Assembly (NCBI GenBank): GCA_965197395.1
Contig: CBDANB010000005.1
Coordinates: 124,001 to 188,000, forward strand
From: CAZYFH01 sp965197395
Lineage (GTDB): Bacteria; Acidobacteriota; Vicinamibacteria; Vicinamibacterales; UBA8438
Length of the DNA stretch: 64,000 bases
Direction of reading: 5' to 3'
The notes beneath the pieces were generated by a model, which was not told where the DNA came from, made no database searches, and saw only the letters and a program-made list of their open reading frames with translations. This document shows, in pieces, positions 17,300-26,772 of this stretch (its first letter is position 1; every line of letters starts with the position of its first letter). A program made the position numbers and the translations under genes.

Positions 17300-18379
17300 C
17301 TAGTGCACCGCCGTTGATATGCGATCAAGCATTCGCGTGTGCGACCGGATGATGGCACGTGCCGGCTTGGTCCACTCGAAGGGCGTAGGGTGCCGGTTCC
17401 AGGCGCGTAGGTAAGCGACGAGATGATCCTGTAGCGCCCGCTTCGAGGCGAAGTCGGTGAGCGACAGGGACTGTTTGGCCAAGATTCCGAAGAAGCCTTC
17501 GATCTGGTTCAGCCAGGACGCGCTCGTTGGGGTGTAGTGGAAGTGGACGCGCGGGTTGCCGGCGAGCCAGGCGCGCACGTCCTCCGTATTGTGCGTGGAA
17601 GAGTTGTCGAGCACGACATGGAGTTGACGGCCCGGATAGGTGCGGACGACCTTCTTCATAAACCGGAGGAAGTCCGTCGCCGTATGGCTGGTGCTGAAGC
17701 GGTGGGTCACTTTTCCGGTCGCGACCTCAAGGGCGGCGAAGAGATCGACGATCCCGTGCCGCCGATAGTCGTGCGTGTGCCGCACGGCGCGGCCCGCTCG
17801 TAAGGGGAGCGGCGGTTGGGTACGCTCCAAGGCCTGGATGGACGTCTTCTCGTCGACACTGAGCACAATCGCGTGTTCCGGCGGGCGGAGGTACAGACCG
17901 ACGACATCCGTGACCTTGGCCGCGAATGCCGGATCTCGACTCACTTTGTAGGTGCGGGTGAGGTGTGGCTTGACGCCGTTGGCTCGCAGGACGTCGGACA
18001 CACAGCCGCTCGTGAACCCGACCGCGTGGCCCAGGAGACGGGTCGTCCACCGGCTTCGCCCGGCGGGCGGGGGCGACAGCGCGAGTTGCACGATCTCCTC
18101 AACAGTGTCGGCTGGCACGGCATGGTCCCGGCGGCCGGACTTCGGACGGTCAAACAGCCCGTCAACACCCTCCCGCACGAAGCGGCGCCGGATCCGCGAC
18201 ACCGCTTCCGGCGACAGGTCGAGCCGCGACGCAATGTCCACGCCTCCTTCGCCAGCCGCACTCAAGAGAATGACGCGTGCGCGGCGCACCAACCCGGCTG
18301 GCTCCTTCGCGCGCGCGACAAGGGCTTCCAGCATCTTCTGTTGTTTACGTGTCGTTCTGACGTGGTGTGTGTGTGCCAC
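17300..18379 (-). CDS. IS630-family transposase
   Basis: 359 residues. An N-terminal HTH (GVDIASRLDLSPEAVSRIRRRF) precedes the DDE domain: VLSVDEKTSIQALERTQ, HVVLDNSSTHN, and ASWLNQIEGFFGIL. All catalytic residues are present. The last sense codons run through the terminal inverted repeat, and the stop codon TAG consists of the target-site TA plus the next chromosomal base, so the element has no stop of its own. Confidence 0.93.
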   Translation of the reverse strand: MAHTHHVRTTRKQQKMLEALVARAKEPAGLVRRARVILLSAAGEGGVDIASRLDLSPEAVSRIRRRFVREGVDGLFDRPKSGRRDHAVPADTVEEIVQLALSPPPAGRSRWTTRLLGHAVGFTSGCVSDVLRANGVKPHLTRTYKVSRDPAFAAKVTDVVGLYLRPPEHAIVLSVDEKTSIQALERTQPPLPLRAGRAVRHTHDYRRHGIVDLFAALEVATGKVTHRFSTSHTATDFLRFMKKVVRTYPGRQLHVVLDNSSTHNTEDVRAWLAGNPRVHFHYTPTSASWLNQIEGFFGILAKQSLSLTDFASKRALQDHLVAYLRAWNRHPTPFEWTKPARAIIRSHTRMLDRISTAVH

Positions 18380-18425
18380 ACACGCATTAGATCACATGCT
18401 TGACCTTATATCAACGGCGGTGCAG
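17303..18425 (-). mobile_element. IS630-family element with TA target duplication
   Basis: Terminal inverted repeats share TGCACCGCCGTTGATAT after the first base. They are flanked by TA on both sides (17301-17302 and 18426-18427), the IS630/Tc1 target. One complete transposase gene. Confidence 0.92.
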
Positions 18426-18428
18426 TAA

Positions 18429-19075
18429 GTATCCCCCGGCAAAGCCGGGGGCTTTAGTTGTGAGCCGCTCAAAGCGGCTGACGTGACCGCTGCGCGGTCA
18501 CTTGAGCCACCTGACGGTGGCGGCTCTAGTCCAACGGCAACTGATCCAGCCGCCGATCCTCTCGCTCCTGCTGCTGGATATAGTCCCGGATGATCCGTTC
18601 ATCACGGCCCACCGTCGAGACAAAATACCCGCGCGCCCAGAAGTGCTGCCCCACGAAGTTCCGGGACCGCCCCGCAAACTCCCGAGCGATGTGGATCGCG
18701 CTCTTCCCCTTGAGATACCCGATCACCTGCGCCACCGAGTACTTCGGGGGGATCGACACCAACATGTGGACGTGGTCGGGCAGCAGATGCCCCTCCTCCA
18801 CCTGGCTCTCGCGGTGCCGCGCCAGCTGCCGCAGCACCTCGCCCAGCTGCTGCCGGACGCCTCCATACATCGCTTTCTTCCGGTACTTCGGAATGAACAC
18901 TACGTGATACTGGCAGTGCCATTTCGTATGATTGAGACTTCGGTACGTCGTCATGAGGACTCCTTCTCGTGATGCTTGTGCGGCTCACGGGAAGGAGTTT
19001 CCTCACGCGACTCCCGGATACGTCAAACGCTGCTGGCCGCCCCGGCAAAGCCGGGGGGTCTCCCACGGCAACTAG
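18429..19075 (-). mobile_element. IS200-type element
   Basis: A single HUH transposase gene is flanked by hairpins of the form CCCCGGC-AAA-GCCGGGG (near 18433-18450 and 19040-19057) rather than inverted repeats, as in IS200/IS605. Further stem-loops (AGCCGCT-CAA-AGCGGCT, GTGACCGC-TGC-GCGGTCAC) lie at the left end. Exact boundaries are approximate. Confidence 0.75.
18526..18954 (-). CDS. tnpA: IS200 TnpA transposase (Y1 HUH)
   Basis: 142 residues. Family signatures are YHVVFIPKYRKK at the N-terminus, the HUH motif in DHVHMLVSIPPKYS, YLKGKSAIHI, and the catalytic Tyr in ERIIRDYIQQQE. Length and motifs are complete. These enzymes move single-stranded DNA. No accompanying TnpB is present. Confidence 0.92.
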   Translation of the reverse strand: MTTYRSLNHTKWHCQYHVVFIPKYRKKAMYGGVRQQLGEVLRQLARHRESQVEEGHLLPDHVHMLVSIPPKYSVAQVIGYLKGKSAIHIAREFAGRSRNFVGQHFWARGYFVSTVGRDERIIRDYIQQQEREDRRLDQLPLD

Positions 19076-19304
19076 CGCGTCGCAGGTCTACCCGCCAGGG
19101 ACTGTCGCTCGATCTCCACACCGCGCTTGGCGGGCGCTTCTGCGACCTTTCGCCCCTCGCGGATCGCAGCTTACGACGATCTCGATCCGCGTAACCCGAT
19201 CGCGGTCAGGCGAAAGTCCCGCGTGATCCCTGTACGCTTCACCGATAGGGCGCAGACCGCTACACTCCCAGTGCGCGGACCGCGCGGAACCCAGGAGTCT
19301 CCAT

Positions 19305-21053
19305 ATGCAGCGACGTCTTCTCGTCTTCGTGATGGTCGTCGTGGTGATCGCGACCGGATCGATGACCGCGCAGTCGCAGTCGTCAACCGACTTCGTCCCC
19401 GTCACCGACGCGATGCTCCAGGATCCCGCGCCCGGGGATTGGCTGATGTGGCGTCGCACGCTCGACGGCTGGGGCTACAGCCCGTTGGACCAGATCGACC
19501 GCGACAACGTGGCCGAGCTGCGCATGGTCTGGTCGCGGGCGCTGGCGCCGGGCCGCCAGCAGCAGGGCACCCCGCTCGTATACGACGGCGTCATGTACAT
19601 GCCGAACCCGCGAGACGTCATCCAGGCGATCGATGCGGTCACGGGCGATCTTCACTGGGAATACCGCCGAGAGCTCCCGGACGACATCGACGAATACATC
19701 CGCGGACTCGAGGACGTCAACCGAAACGTGGCCATCTACGGCAACCTCATTATCGACACCGGCAACGACGGTTACATCTACGCCATCGACGCGACCGCGG
19801 GCCGGCTGGCCTGGGAGACGCAGATCGTCGACTACACGACGAACCCGGTCCGACATTCCTCCGGCCCGATCATCGCGGGCGGCAAGGCCGTCTCGGGGCG
19901 GAGCTGTCGACCGTGGGGTGGGCCGGAGGCATGTGTCGTCGTTGCCCACGATGCCGCGACCGGCGCGGAGGTGTGGCGGCGACGTCTGGTGCCGGCGCCG
20001 GGCGAACCGGGTGACGAAACATGGGGCGCCGTGCCATACGAAGACCGCGTGCATGTCGGCGCCTGGATGGTGCCGAGCGTCGACCCAGCGTTGAACCTCG
20101 TATATGTCGGGACCTCGGTCACCTCACCGGCGCCGAAGTTCCTGCGGGGGGGCGCCGAGAACACGCACCTCTATCACAACTCCACGCTCGCCCTCGACGC
20201 CGACAGCGGCGAGATCGTCTGGTATTACCAACATCTGAACGACCACTGGGATCTCGATCACCCTTTCGAACGCTTGCTGGTCGATACCGCCGTGGCGCCG
20301 AATCCCGCCGCGGTGAGCTGGATCAATCCGCGGCTGCGACGGGGCGAGATGCGGAAGGTGCTGACCGGGATTCCGGGCAAGACGGGGGTGGTCTATACCC
20401 TCGACCGGGAAACGGGTGAGTTTCTGTGGGCGACGCCGACCATCACGCAGAACGTGATCAGCGCCATCGACGGCGCCACCGGGGCGGTGTCGGAGAACGC
20501 CGAGCTCGTCTTTACACGCGAAGGTCAGGAGGTCTTGGTCTGTCCGCACGCCCGGGGCGGCAAGGACTGGGAAGCCGGCGCCTATAGTCCCCTGACGAAC
20601 ACGATGTATTACCCGTTGCGCAATACCTGCGCGCAGATGCTGGCCACACGGGAGGCCGGCAGCCACTATGCGCTCTCGTGGCGCAGCCAGATCGCGCCGG
20701 GGACCGACCAGGTTGGCACCGTGCAGGCGATCTCCGCAGAGACGGGTGAGATCACATGGACGTACGAGCAACGGGCGGCCACCATGTCGCTCGTCGCGAC
20801 CAGCGGTGGCCTCGTGTTCGGAGGCGATGTCAACGGGCGGTTCCGGGCGTTGGACCACGAGACGGGGGCCGTGCTGTGGGAGATCAACCTCGGCTCCCCG
20901 GTCACCGGCTTTCCGATCACCTATGCCGTCGACGGGCGCCAGTACGTTGCTGTGAGCACGGGCACCGGGGCGCCCTTCATCGGCTTGACGCCTGAGTTGC
21001 GCCCGAGTTCGGGCAACAACCTGTTCGTGTTTGCCTTGCCGGATCGCGACTGA
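19305..21053 (+). CDS. PQQ-dependent alcohol dehydrogenase, periplasmic
   Basis: 582 residues with a signal peptide (about 1-23, VFVMVVVVIATGSMTAQS). The eight-bladed quinoprotein fold is indicated by repeated W-docking motifs (AIDAVTGDLHWEYRRELPD, LDRETGEFLWATPT, AISAETGEITWTYEQ, LDHETGAVLWEINLGSP). The family motif GRSCRPWGGPEACVV is present, as is CPHARGGKDWEAGAYSP. There is no C-terminal cytochrome c domain, so electrons must pass to a separate carrier. The substrate (ethanol or another alcohol) is not determined. It is the only clearly metabolic gene in the IS-rich middle; upstream lies IS200 and downstream a resolvase remnant abuts its stop. Confidence 0.9.
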   Translation: MQRRLLVFVMVVVVIATGSMTAQSQSSTDFVPVTDAMLQDPAPGDWLMWRRTLDGWGYSPLDQIDRDNVAELRMVWSRALAPGRQQQGTPLVYDGVMYMPNPRDVIQAIDAVTGDLHWEYRRELPDDIDEYIRGLEDVNRNVAIYGNLIIDTGNDGYIYAIDATAGRLAWETQIVDYTTNPVRHSSGPIIAGGKAVSGRSCRPWGGPEACVVVAHDAATGAEVWRRRLVPAPGEPGDETWGAVPYEDRVHVGAWMVPSVDPALNLVYVGTSVTSPAPKFLRGGAENTHLYHNSTLALDADSGEIVWYYQHLNDHWDLDHPFERLLVDTAVAPNPAAVSWINPRLRRGEMRKVLTGIPGKTGVVYTLDRETGEFLWATPTITQNVISAIDGATGAVSENAELVFTREGQEVLVCPHARGGKDWEAGAYSPLTNTMYYPLRNTCAQMLATREAGSHYALSWRSQIAPGTDQVGTVQAISAETGEITWTYEQRAATMSLVATSGGLVFGGDVNGRFRALDHETGAVLWEINLGSPVTGFPITYAVDGRQYVAVSTGTGAPFIGLTPELRPSSGNNLFVFALPDRD

Positions 21054-21055
21054 GC

Positions 21056-21565
21056 CCACGCGAGGCCCCTCACGCCCGGAGCTGGCTCCCAGCCGCGGAA
21101 TACGTCGACAAGGGCATCTCAGGCGCCAAGGATCGACGGCCGGCCCTCGATCGCCTCATCACCGACGCCAAACGCCGAGGCTTCGACGTGTTGGTCTGCT
21201 GGCGCCTGGACCGGCTCGGACGGAACCTGCGCCACCTGGTGACGCTGTTGGACGAGTTGCACGAAGTGGGCGTGTCGTTCATCTCGCTTGGTGAAGGGCT
21301 GGATCTGACGACCCCGGCCGGGAGACTCCAGCTCCACGTCCTAGCTGCGCTGGCGGAGTTCGAAAAGTGCTGTATCGCCGAACGGGTGGCTGCAGGGTTG
21401 GCCCAGGCCCGGCGCAACGGGACGAGGCTTGGCCGGCCCAAGAAGCGCGTGCCTGAGCGCGTGCTGGCGCCCGTGCGAGGTCTACCGATTCGAGAAGCGG
21501 CCCGCAGACTCGGGGTCTCGCGCTCGACCGCTCACCGGTGGTTGACGGCGGCGTCGCGTGCCTAG
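21056..21565 (+). pseudogene. Serine recombinase (resolvase) lacking its N-terminus
   Basis: The frame is open from just after the PQQ gene stop. It contains EYVDKGISGAKDRRPALDR, VCWRLDRLGRNLRHL, the long E-helix (LHVLAALAEFEKCCIAERV) and a C-terminal HTH (IREAARRLGVSRSTAHRWL). The first 35-40 residues, including the catalytic Ser (YxRVSS region), are missing. Only an internal GTG (21188) could start translation. The junction coincides with the TGA of the dehydrogenase, so this is a rearrangement scar. Confidence 0.8.
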
Positions 21566-21765
21566 TGCTGCCGGTGGATGAATCGCCCGTCCGGCCGACG
21601 GTCCAAGAACCCTGACCCTTCGAGCGCCTGGAGCAGGATCGCGGCGGTCTTCCCGTCCAAGGTGACGAGGGCGGCGACCTGCGTCGGCGTCAAGGCAAGG
21701 CCGGGCATGTCCAGATACTCACACCGGGGCAACTGCGACGCGTCCTCGATGCGCTGGGATGCCAT
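21562..21765 (-). CDS. Small conserved protein, probable HTH
   Basis: 67 residues, converging with the resolvase remnant (4-bp overlap of stops). The segment LALTPTQVAALVTLDGKTAAILLQALEGSGFL followed by RRPDGRFI looks like a compact winged HTH with a Cys-Glu-Tyr-Leu start (RCEYLDMPG). Small proteins of this type are common in Acidobacteriota. Function unknown. Confidence 0.6.
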   Translation of the reverse strand: MASQRIEDASQLPRCEYLDMPGLALTPTQVAALVTLDGKTAAILLQALEGSGFLDRRPDGRFIHRQH

Positions 21766-22059
21766 CGTGGACCTCCTGCGTGTGTGCCGTCAGCCTACGC
21801 CGCTCGGAACGCTCCAGCAAGAGATTCCTGGCCGCCAGGTCTCCAACGGCAGTCCCGGAAACCTCGTCGTAGAGACCCCGACTTTCGCCCCGTCATTGCT
21901 GCTCATGCCCGTGACGTTAGAGCGTCCCGGAAAACAGGTGTTTTTTGAGCACACTGACCTGACCGCCGTTGGGTGTAACCTGTCGATCCCCCGCCGCTAG
22001 GATGGCGTCCCCGGAGGGCGTCAGGGTTGGGAGGCGGCCGACGATCCCGAGGTGGATCC

Positions 22060-22434
22060 ATGGCGAAATACACCATCGTCCCGACGAGCGGACCAAGGCG
22101 TCGGAAGCGCCCGGCGTTCAGATGGACCCTCGTCGCCTTGCCGGACGGATTCACCGACGGCGATCCGATGCCCCTGGTGGACCCGTCGTGGCTCAGCTAT
22201 GACTCCCTGGCGGACGCGAACGAGGCGCTGCGCCACCGCCTGGAGGAGGAGGTGCTCGGGCTTCACGGGCGCGTCGGGACCGACCGACCACCGCCAGATC
22301 ACGCGCCCGTCGACCAGCCCCCGCCGGCGGGAGAGCCGGTGACCACCTGGACGTCGCGTCTTGTGTGGGTGGGCCTGGCCCTCCTGTTCTTTTCGACGCC
22401 CATCATCGCCACTTGCTCGGTCACGCTCCAGTAG
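22060..22434 (+). CDS. Hypothetical protein with C-terminal membrane anchor
   Basis: 124 residues from ATG 22060 (MAKYTIVPTSGPRRRKRP). A basic N-terminus and a Pro-rich middle precede one C-terminal transmembrane helix (VWVGLALLFFSTPIIATCS), giving a tail-anchored layout. An upstream in-frame ATG at 22027 adds a Gly/Arg-rich stretch that looks non-coding. Not recognised. Confidence 0.5.
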   Translation: MAKYTIVPTSGPRRRKRPAFRWTLVALPDGFTDGDPMPLVDPSWLSYDSLADANEALRHRLEEEVLGLHGRVGTDRPPPDHAPVDQPPPAGEPVTTWTSRLVWVGLALLFFSTPIIATCSVTLQ

Positions 22435-22455
22435 CGCCTGCCTGCTCGCCGCGGC

Positions 22456-22857
22456 CTACTCGGCGACGAGGCGGTCCACAGCCGAGCGAAACACCTCGCG
22501 CATGGGATGGCTCCCGATCAACTCCACGGCCGCGCCGGGTTCCACCCATCGCTTGTCCCGCAGGTGGCGTTCCTCCCACTCCTCATCCTCGCCCGTGACC
22601 TGCATCACATACACCACGACGCGCAACGTGCGCCCCCACTTGGGGTGCAAGTAGTGACCGACCGGCTCGTCCGCCAGCTCGCCAGTAAGCCCGGCCTCCT
22701 CGCGCGCCTCCTTCAACGCCGTCTCCCGCGCACTGTCACCCGGCTCGATGATGCCCTTCGGCACCGTCCACCGCGAACCACTCGACGTGGTGATGAGGCA
22801 AACCTCGGTCGTGCCATCCCGCCGCCGAACAGGAATCGCCGCGGCTTGATCGCTCAC
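22456..22857 (-). CDS. NUDIX hydrolase
   Basis: 133 residues. The Nudix box GIIEPGDSARETALKEAREEAGL fits GX5EX7REUXEEXGU exactly (about residues 35-57), preceded by the strand SRWTVPKG. The WTVPKG sequence and the tail LRDKRWVEP are typical of the diadenosine/diphosphoinositol polyphosphate subgroup. It probably hydrolyses a nucleoside- or inositol-diphosphate derivative in the cytoplasm. It lies 30 bp from the VOC gene on the same strand. Confidence 0.88.
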   Translation of the reverse strand: MSDQAAAIPVRRRDGTTEVCLITTSSGSRWTVPKGIIEPGDSARETALKEAREEAGLTGELADEPVGHYLHPKWGRTLRVVVYVMQVTGEDEEWEERHLRDKRWVEPGAAVELIGSHPMREVFRSAVDRLVAE

Positions 22858-22887
22858 AGGTGCGGGGTCAGGTGGAGGATGGAATCG

Positions 22888-23247
22888 TCACCCAGCCGTG
22901 AGCAGCTCCAGAACGTGCCCATTCGGGTCCGTGAAGTAGACGCCCCGCCCGCCATGCCAGTCGTTGGTCTGCCCGTCCTCCCGCGCGAACGGCCCGCTGC
23001 CATATGGGATCCCCTCGGCCTGGACACGGCCGAAGATGGCGTCGAACTCCGCGTCGGTGACCTTGAAGGCGAGATGGTGGCTATCGACGGTCGTGGCGTT
23101 GTCGAAGTCCAGCGTGAGCGCGTCGTTGACCTTGACCGGGGCGAAGTGGCCTGTCGGCCCGTCGTAGGACAGGCCGAAGATGCGGGCGAAGAAGGTGGCC
23201 GACGCCTCCTTGTCGAGGGACGGGACGATCGTGTGGTTGAGTTCCAT
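22888..23247 (-). CDS. VOC-superfamily (glyoxalase/bleomycin-resistance-like) protein
   Basis: 119 residues with paired beta-alpha-beta-beta-beta modules: MELNHTIVPSLDKEASATFF, then HHLAFKVTDAEFD, ending GGRGVYFTDPNGHVLELLT. The metal ligands His5, His about 58 and Glu near the C-terminus are in the positions used by VOC enzymes. The substrate cannot be told. Probably co-transcribed with the NUDIX gene downstream. Confidence 0.85.
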   Translation of the reverse strand: MELNHTIVPSLDKEASATFFARIFGLSYDGPTGHFAPVKVNDALTLDFDNATTVDSHHLAFKVTDAEFDAIFGRVQAEGIPYGSGPFAREDGQTNDWHGGRGVYFTDPNGHVLELLTAG

Positions 23248-23263
23248 CGCTGGTGGAAGGAGA

Positions 23264-24645
23264 TCAGTCCACCGGCACCCGCTGGGTCAGCTCCTCGACC
23301 CCGACGAGAGCGACGCGAGTCTCACTGACGGCGGGGCGGCTGCTACTGATGCCCGCGACAGAGCGACGTGGCACTGAGGGCTTCGGCACATCAGCCGCAT
23401 CCGCTGCTTGGTCCGTCGTCCTCGGTGCTGTCGGTGCGCCCACCCGCTCGAGCATCTGGGCGAAACGCGGATCGTCGCGCAGACTCTCGAACCTGGGGTC
23501 GAAGTGGAGGTACGCGATGCAGTCCGCTCGGTCGTCGACCGCTTTGTTTAGCAATTGAAACGCGGTGTCCGGCTCCCCGAGCGCGACGTACGTGACGGCG
23601 ATCTCATACGCACATGTATACCGCCGACGCGAGATCGCTTCCACCTCGCCCAACACCTCCCGAGCCTCGACCGTCCTGTCGGTGACGGCGTACGTGTGAG
23701 CCAAGTATGCCTTCAGCAACGGGCTGTCTTCCAACCGAGTCGCCTCGCGAAGCTCTGACAGCCCTTCCGAGATCTGACCCTGCTGTGCCAGGGCCATGCC
23801 GATGTACGCGTGCGCCCATGAATAGGTTGGGTCAATCTCCAGAGCCTTCGCGCCATAGGCAAGCACAATTTCATACTGCCCCGCCAAGAACGAGACCCAT
23901 TGGGAACCCCATGGGCTGGAATAGACGATGATCGATTGCGGATCCAACTCCTCGGCCCGCCGGATCTCAGCTAGCGCCGCCCCGGTCTGCCCAACACCCA
24001 GGAGATAGCTCCCGTAGATCAGATGCGCCTCAGCAGAGCTTGGATCCAGCTCGAGCGCCAGCTGGAGTTCCCGTTCGGCGCCCGCCCAGTCCCAATCGAA
24101 GAACAAATGGGCATTCCCCATCCACGCGTGGGGCGCGGCCAGGTCAGGGGCCAACTCGATCGCCTTGGCTGCCGCAGCCTTCGCGAGCGGCATGACTTCT
24201 AGCGGAGGCAGATACACATTGGAAAGATTGGAGTAGGCGAATGCTAACCCGGCGTGGGCCGGGGCGTAGCTCGGGTCCTGGGCGATCGCCTCCTGGAAGT
24301 ATCGGATACCTCTCTCCAGGGCGTCCTGAGACAATTGGTTGGCATAGAACTGGCCTTGCAACGTGAGCTGGTAGGCGTCGGGATCCACGGGTCCGGCGTT
24401 TTCAAGGCGAGCCTGGGCCTCAGGCGTCAACACCGCCTGAATCTCGACCCCGATCGAGCGGGCGATTTAACTCTGTAGCGTCAGCACATCTCGGAAGTCG
24501 CGCTGATAGGTCTCTGCCAACAGAACCGCATCGGACGAGCCTCTGATCAATTGCGCTGTCACACGCACGTCGTCGCCGGCCGTCGCGACTGACCCCGCGA
24601 CGATCGCATCGACGCCCAGCTCGCGTGCAATTTGCGGGAGCGGTG
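23264..24645 (-). pseudogene. TPR protein with TolB_N-like domain, inactivated by a nonsense codon
   Basis: Upstream of 24469 the frame encodes a TolB_N/adenylate-cyclase-associated segment (IARELGVDAIVAGSV...VRVTAQLIRGSSDAVLLAETYQRD). After an in-frame TAA at 24469-24467 it continues as IARSIGVEIQAVLTPEAQ and about nine TPR units to 23264. Homologues read LQSEIARxI across this point, so GAA to TAA is the likely change. The N-terminal kinase or wHTH domain expected upstream is missing. The 3' part could be re-initiated at 24433. Near 24648 the homology ends in unrelated sequence. Confidence 0.8.
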
Positions 24646-24818
24646 TCAAAGCTCGGCGCGGGGCCTCACCTCCCCGCGTCAGGAGTCGGGGGACTCCCGC
24701 GGGCGAGGAGACGGCCCGCGGCAAACCCAGCGGGGGAACCCCGTATTGGCCCGCGAGCGGGCACCCTCGCACCCCTACGGTCTACTCGCGCCTGCGTTGC
24801 CGCGCTATGGGGCCGCTA

Positions 24819-26496
24819 GTGTCCTGTCCCAGAAATAGGTGAAAGAAAAGGGGGTTCCTCTCAGGGATCGGTGCAGCTTTGGCCGGTTCCATGGCTAATA
24901 AGTCAAGCATTGTCATCGACTTACGTGGCTGGAGAACACCGTCTGTATCTGGAGAGGAACTGCAGGCTCTCGGAAAGTCCGGCCCACGGTACACGGCGGA
25001 AATCGCGAGGGGCCTGCCAGTGCCAAGGGGCTGAACAGTCAGCGAGGGTTCGGCCCAGCGGTAAAACGTCGGCGAAAGTCCAGGCCGCGTTCCACGAGTG
25101 TTCATGGTTCGTCGCCCTGTAAATGCCAGCGCCTCAGCACCTTGAGGTGGGACCGGCTGCCGTCGAGCAGGCCCCCCACCAAAAGCGGGGCCCGCGCAGG
25201 CGGCCGTCGACTGAGCGGATAGACGACTTCACCGCTGATTCGCGGGCACGAACACATCCGCAGCCTCTTTCCACGGCGTGGCTGACCTGCTGGGGGCTGA
25301 ATCGTGCACACATTTGTGTGAGGAACCGAAAAGGGATAGCCTCGGCGTATTGCTCTACAAGGAGGTGAGCATGCGCACAGGACGTCCCAGGACTCGGTTG
25401 ATGCTGACCGCTGACGAACGGCAACGACTCGATTCGCTAGCGCACCGGTCGCGCAGCGCCCCGCACGTGGCGCGCCGCGCGCGGATCATCCTCGCGTGTG
25501 CGCAGGGTCGCGAGACCACCGCCATCGCGCGACGCTTGCACGTATCGGCGACCACGGTCTGTAAGTGGAGAACGCGGTTTCTGCACGACCGCCTGGACGG
25601 CCTCTTCGACGAGCCGCGGCCCGGGGCGCCGCGCCGGATTGCCGACGACCACGTCGAGCAGGTCGTCATTCGCACGCTGGAAACGACGCCCCGCGGCGCG
25701 ACCCACTGGAGTGTCCGCGAGATGGCGAAGGCGAGTGGGCTGAGCCGGATGACAGTGAGCCGTATCTGGCACGCGTTCGGGTTGCAGCCGCATCGCAGCG
25801 AGACGTTTACGTTGTCCAACGACCCGCTGCTGGTCGAAAAAGTCCGGGACATCGTCGGCCTGTACCTGAATCCGCCCGACCACGCGGTGGTGTTGTGTGT
25901 CGATGAAAAGGCGCAAATTCAGGCGCTCGATCGGACGCAACCGCTGCTGCCGATGCGACCGGGGCAGGCGGAACGGCGTACGCATGACTACAAGCGGCAC
26001 GGCACCACGTCGTTGTTCGCCGCGCTCGACCTGAAAACGAGCCAGGTGATCAGCCAGTTTCACCGGCGGCATCGATCCGTGGAATTCCGCAGGTTTCTTG
26101 ATGCCATCGACGCGGCCGTGCCGCCGGAGCTGGACGTGCACCTCGTGCTCGACAACTACGCGACGCACAAGACGGCGCTCATCTGGCGCTGGCTTGCGAA
26201 GCGGCCCCGCTACTACGTCCATTTCACCAGCGACCTATGGGTCCTGGCTCAATCTCGTCGAGCGCTGGTTCGCTGAGCTGACTAACAAGCCGCTGCGCCG
26301 TGGCGCGCACCGCACCGTCTCACAACTGGAAGCGGCCATTCAGGAATTCATCGACGCGCACCACCTGAATCCCAAGCCCTTTGTCTGGACCAAGACAGCT
26401 GATGACATTCTGGCGAGCATCGCTCGCTTCGCACAACGCACCGTGGCCCAGGCTCAGGCCGCGCAACTTATTTCGCGAACCACTGGGACAGGACAC
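24819..26496 (+). mobile_element. Second IS630-family element, carrying a nested MITE
   Basis: Inverted ends GTGTCCTGTCCCAG (24819) and its inverse (26496) are flanked by TA (24817-24818, 26497-26498). Without the MITE and its 8-bp duplication it is 1195 bp, a normal IS630 length. It belongs to a different subgroup from the element at 17303-18425. Confidence 0.9.
24853..25327 (+). mobile_element. ISL3-related MITE, copy A (475 bp)
   Basis: Ends GGTTCCTC and GAGGAACC, flanked by the perfect 8-bp duplication GAAAAGGG (24845-24852 and 25328-25335). It lies upstream of the transposase gene inside the IS630. It has no transposase gene; the sequence is nearly identical to copies at 37002-37475, 40840-41313 and 63872-64000. 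Confidence 0.93.
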
Positions 26497-26499
26497 TAG
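25371..26499 (+). pseudogene. IS630-family transposase with a frameshift
   Basis: ATG 25371 follows AAGGAGG. HTH (ETTAIARRLHVSATTVCKWRT), first Asp (VVLCVDEKAQIQALDRTQ) and second Asp (DVHLVLDNYATHK) are in one frame. Near 26230 the reading shifts, and the Glu region (YGSWLNLVERWFAEL) with the C-terminus continues in another frame to 26499. The bases between CATTTCACC and CTATGGG differ in length from the expected HFTPTYGSW. As in the other IS630, the final TAG is made of target TA plus one flanking base. Confidence 0.85.
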
Positions 26500-26559
26500 T
26501 GGGATCCGCTTGGGCCGACATGCCGGAGTCGGTGCCGGCCGATGATCCGTCGCGGCGTG

Positions 26560-26770
26560 ATGGTTGGGACGCGGGCCTTCCGGTGCGCGCCTCGCGCTCG
26601 AACCGCTGTTTCAGATCAGGATCGGCGGCGACGTGCTCGGGCAGCACGTTGATGGCAACGGTGCGGTCCAGCTTGGTGTCGCGGGCTCTCCACGCTACGC
26701 CCATACCGCCGGCGCCGATCTGGGCGGTGACGGAGTACGGGGCGAGAGTTGTACCTGGTGCAAGTGGCAT
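26560..26770 (-). pseudogene. N-terminal stub of a Ser/Thr kinase
   Basis: From ATG 26770: a start region (PLAPGTTLAPYSVTAQIGAGG) with the glycine loop, then RARDTKLDRTVAINVLPEHV and DLKQRFEREART. The catalytic Lys (AIK) is replaced by Asn (AIN), and the sequence becomes nonsense after residue 70. It is cut off near the IS630 right end. Non-functional. Confidence 0.75.
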
Positions 26771-26772
26771 CG

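Noticed and set aside
24640..24816. Fusion of an unknown domain to the TPR protein
   Set aside because: The sequence is a GC-rich run of short direct and inverted motifs without protein character;it looks like a junction rather than a domain.
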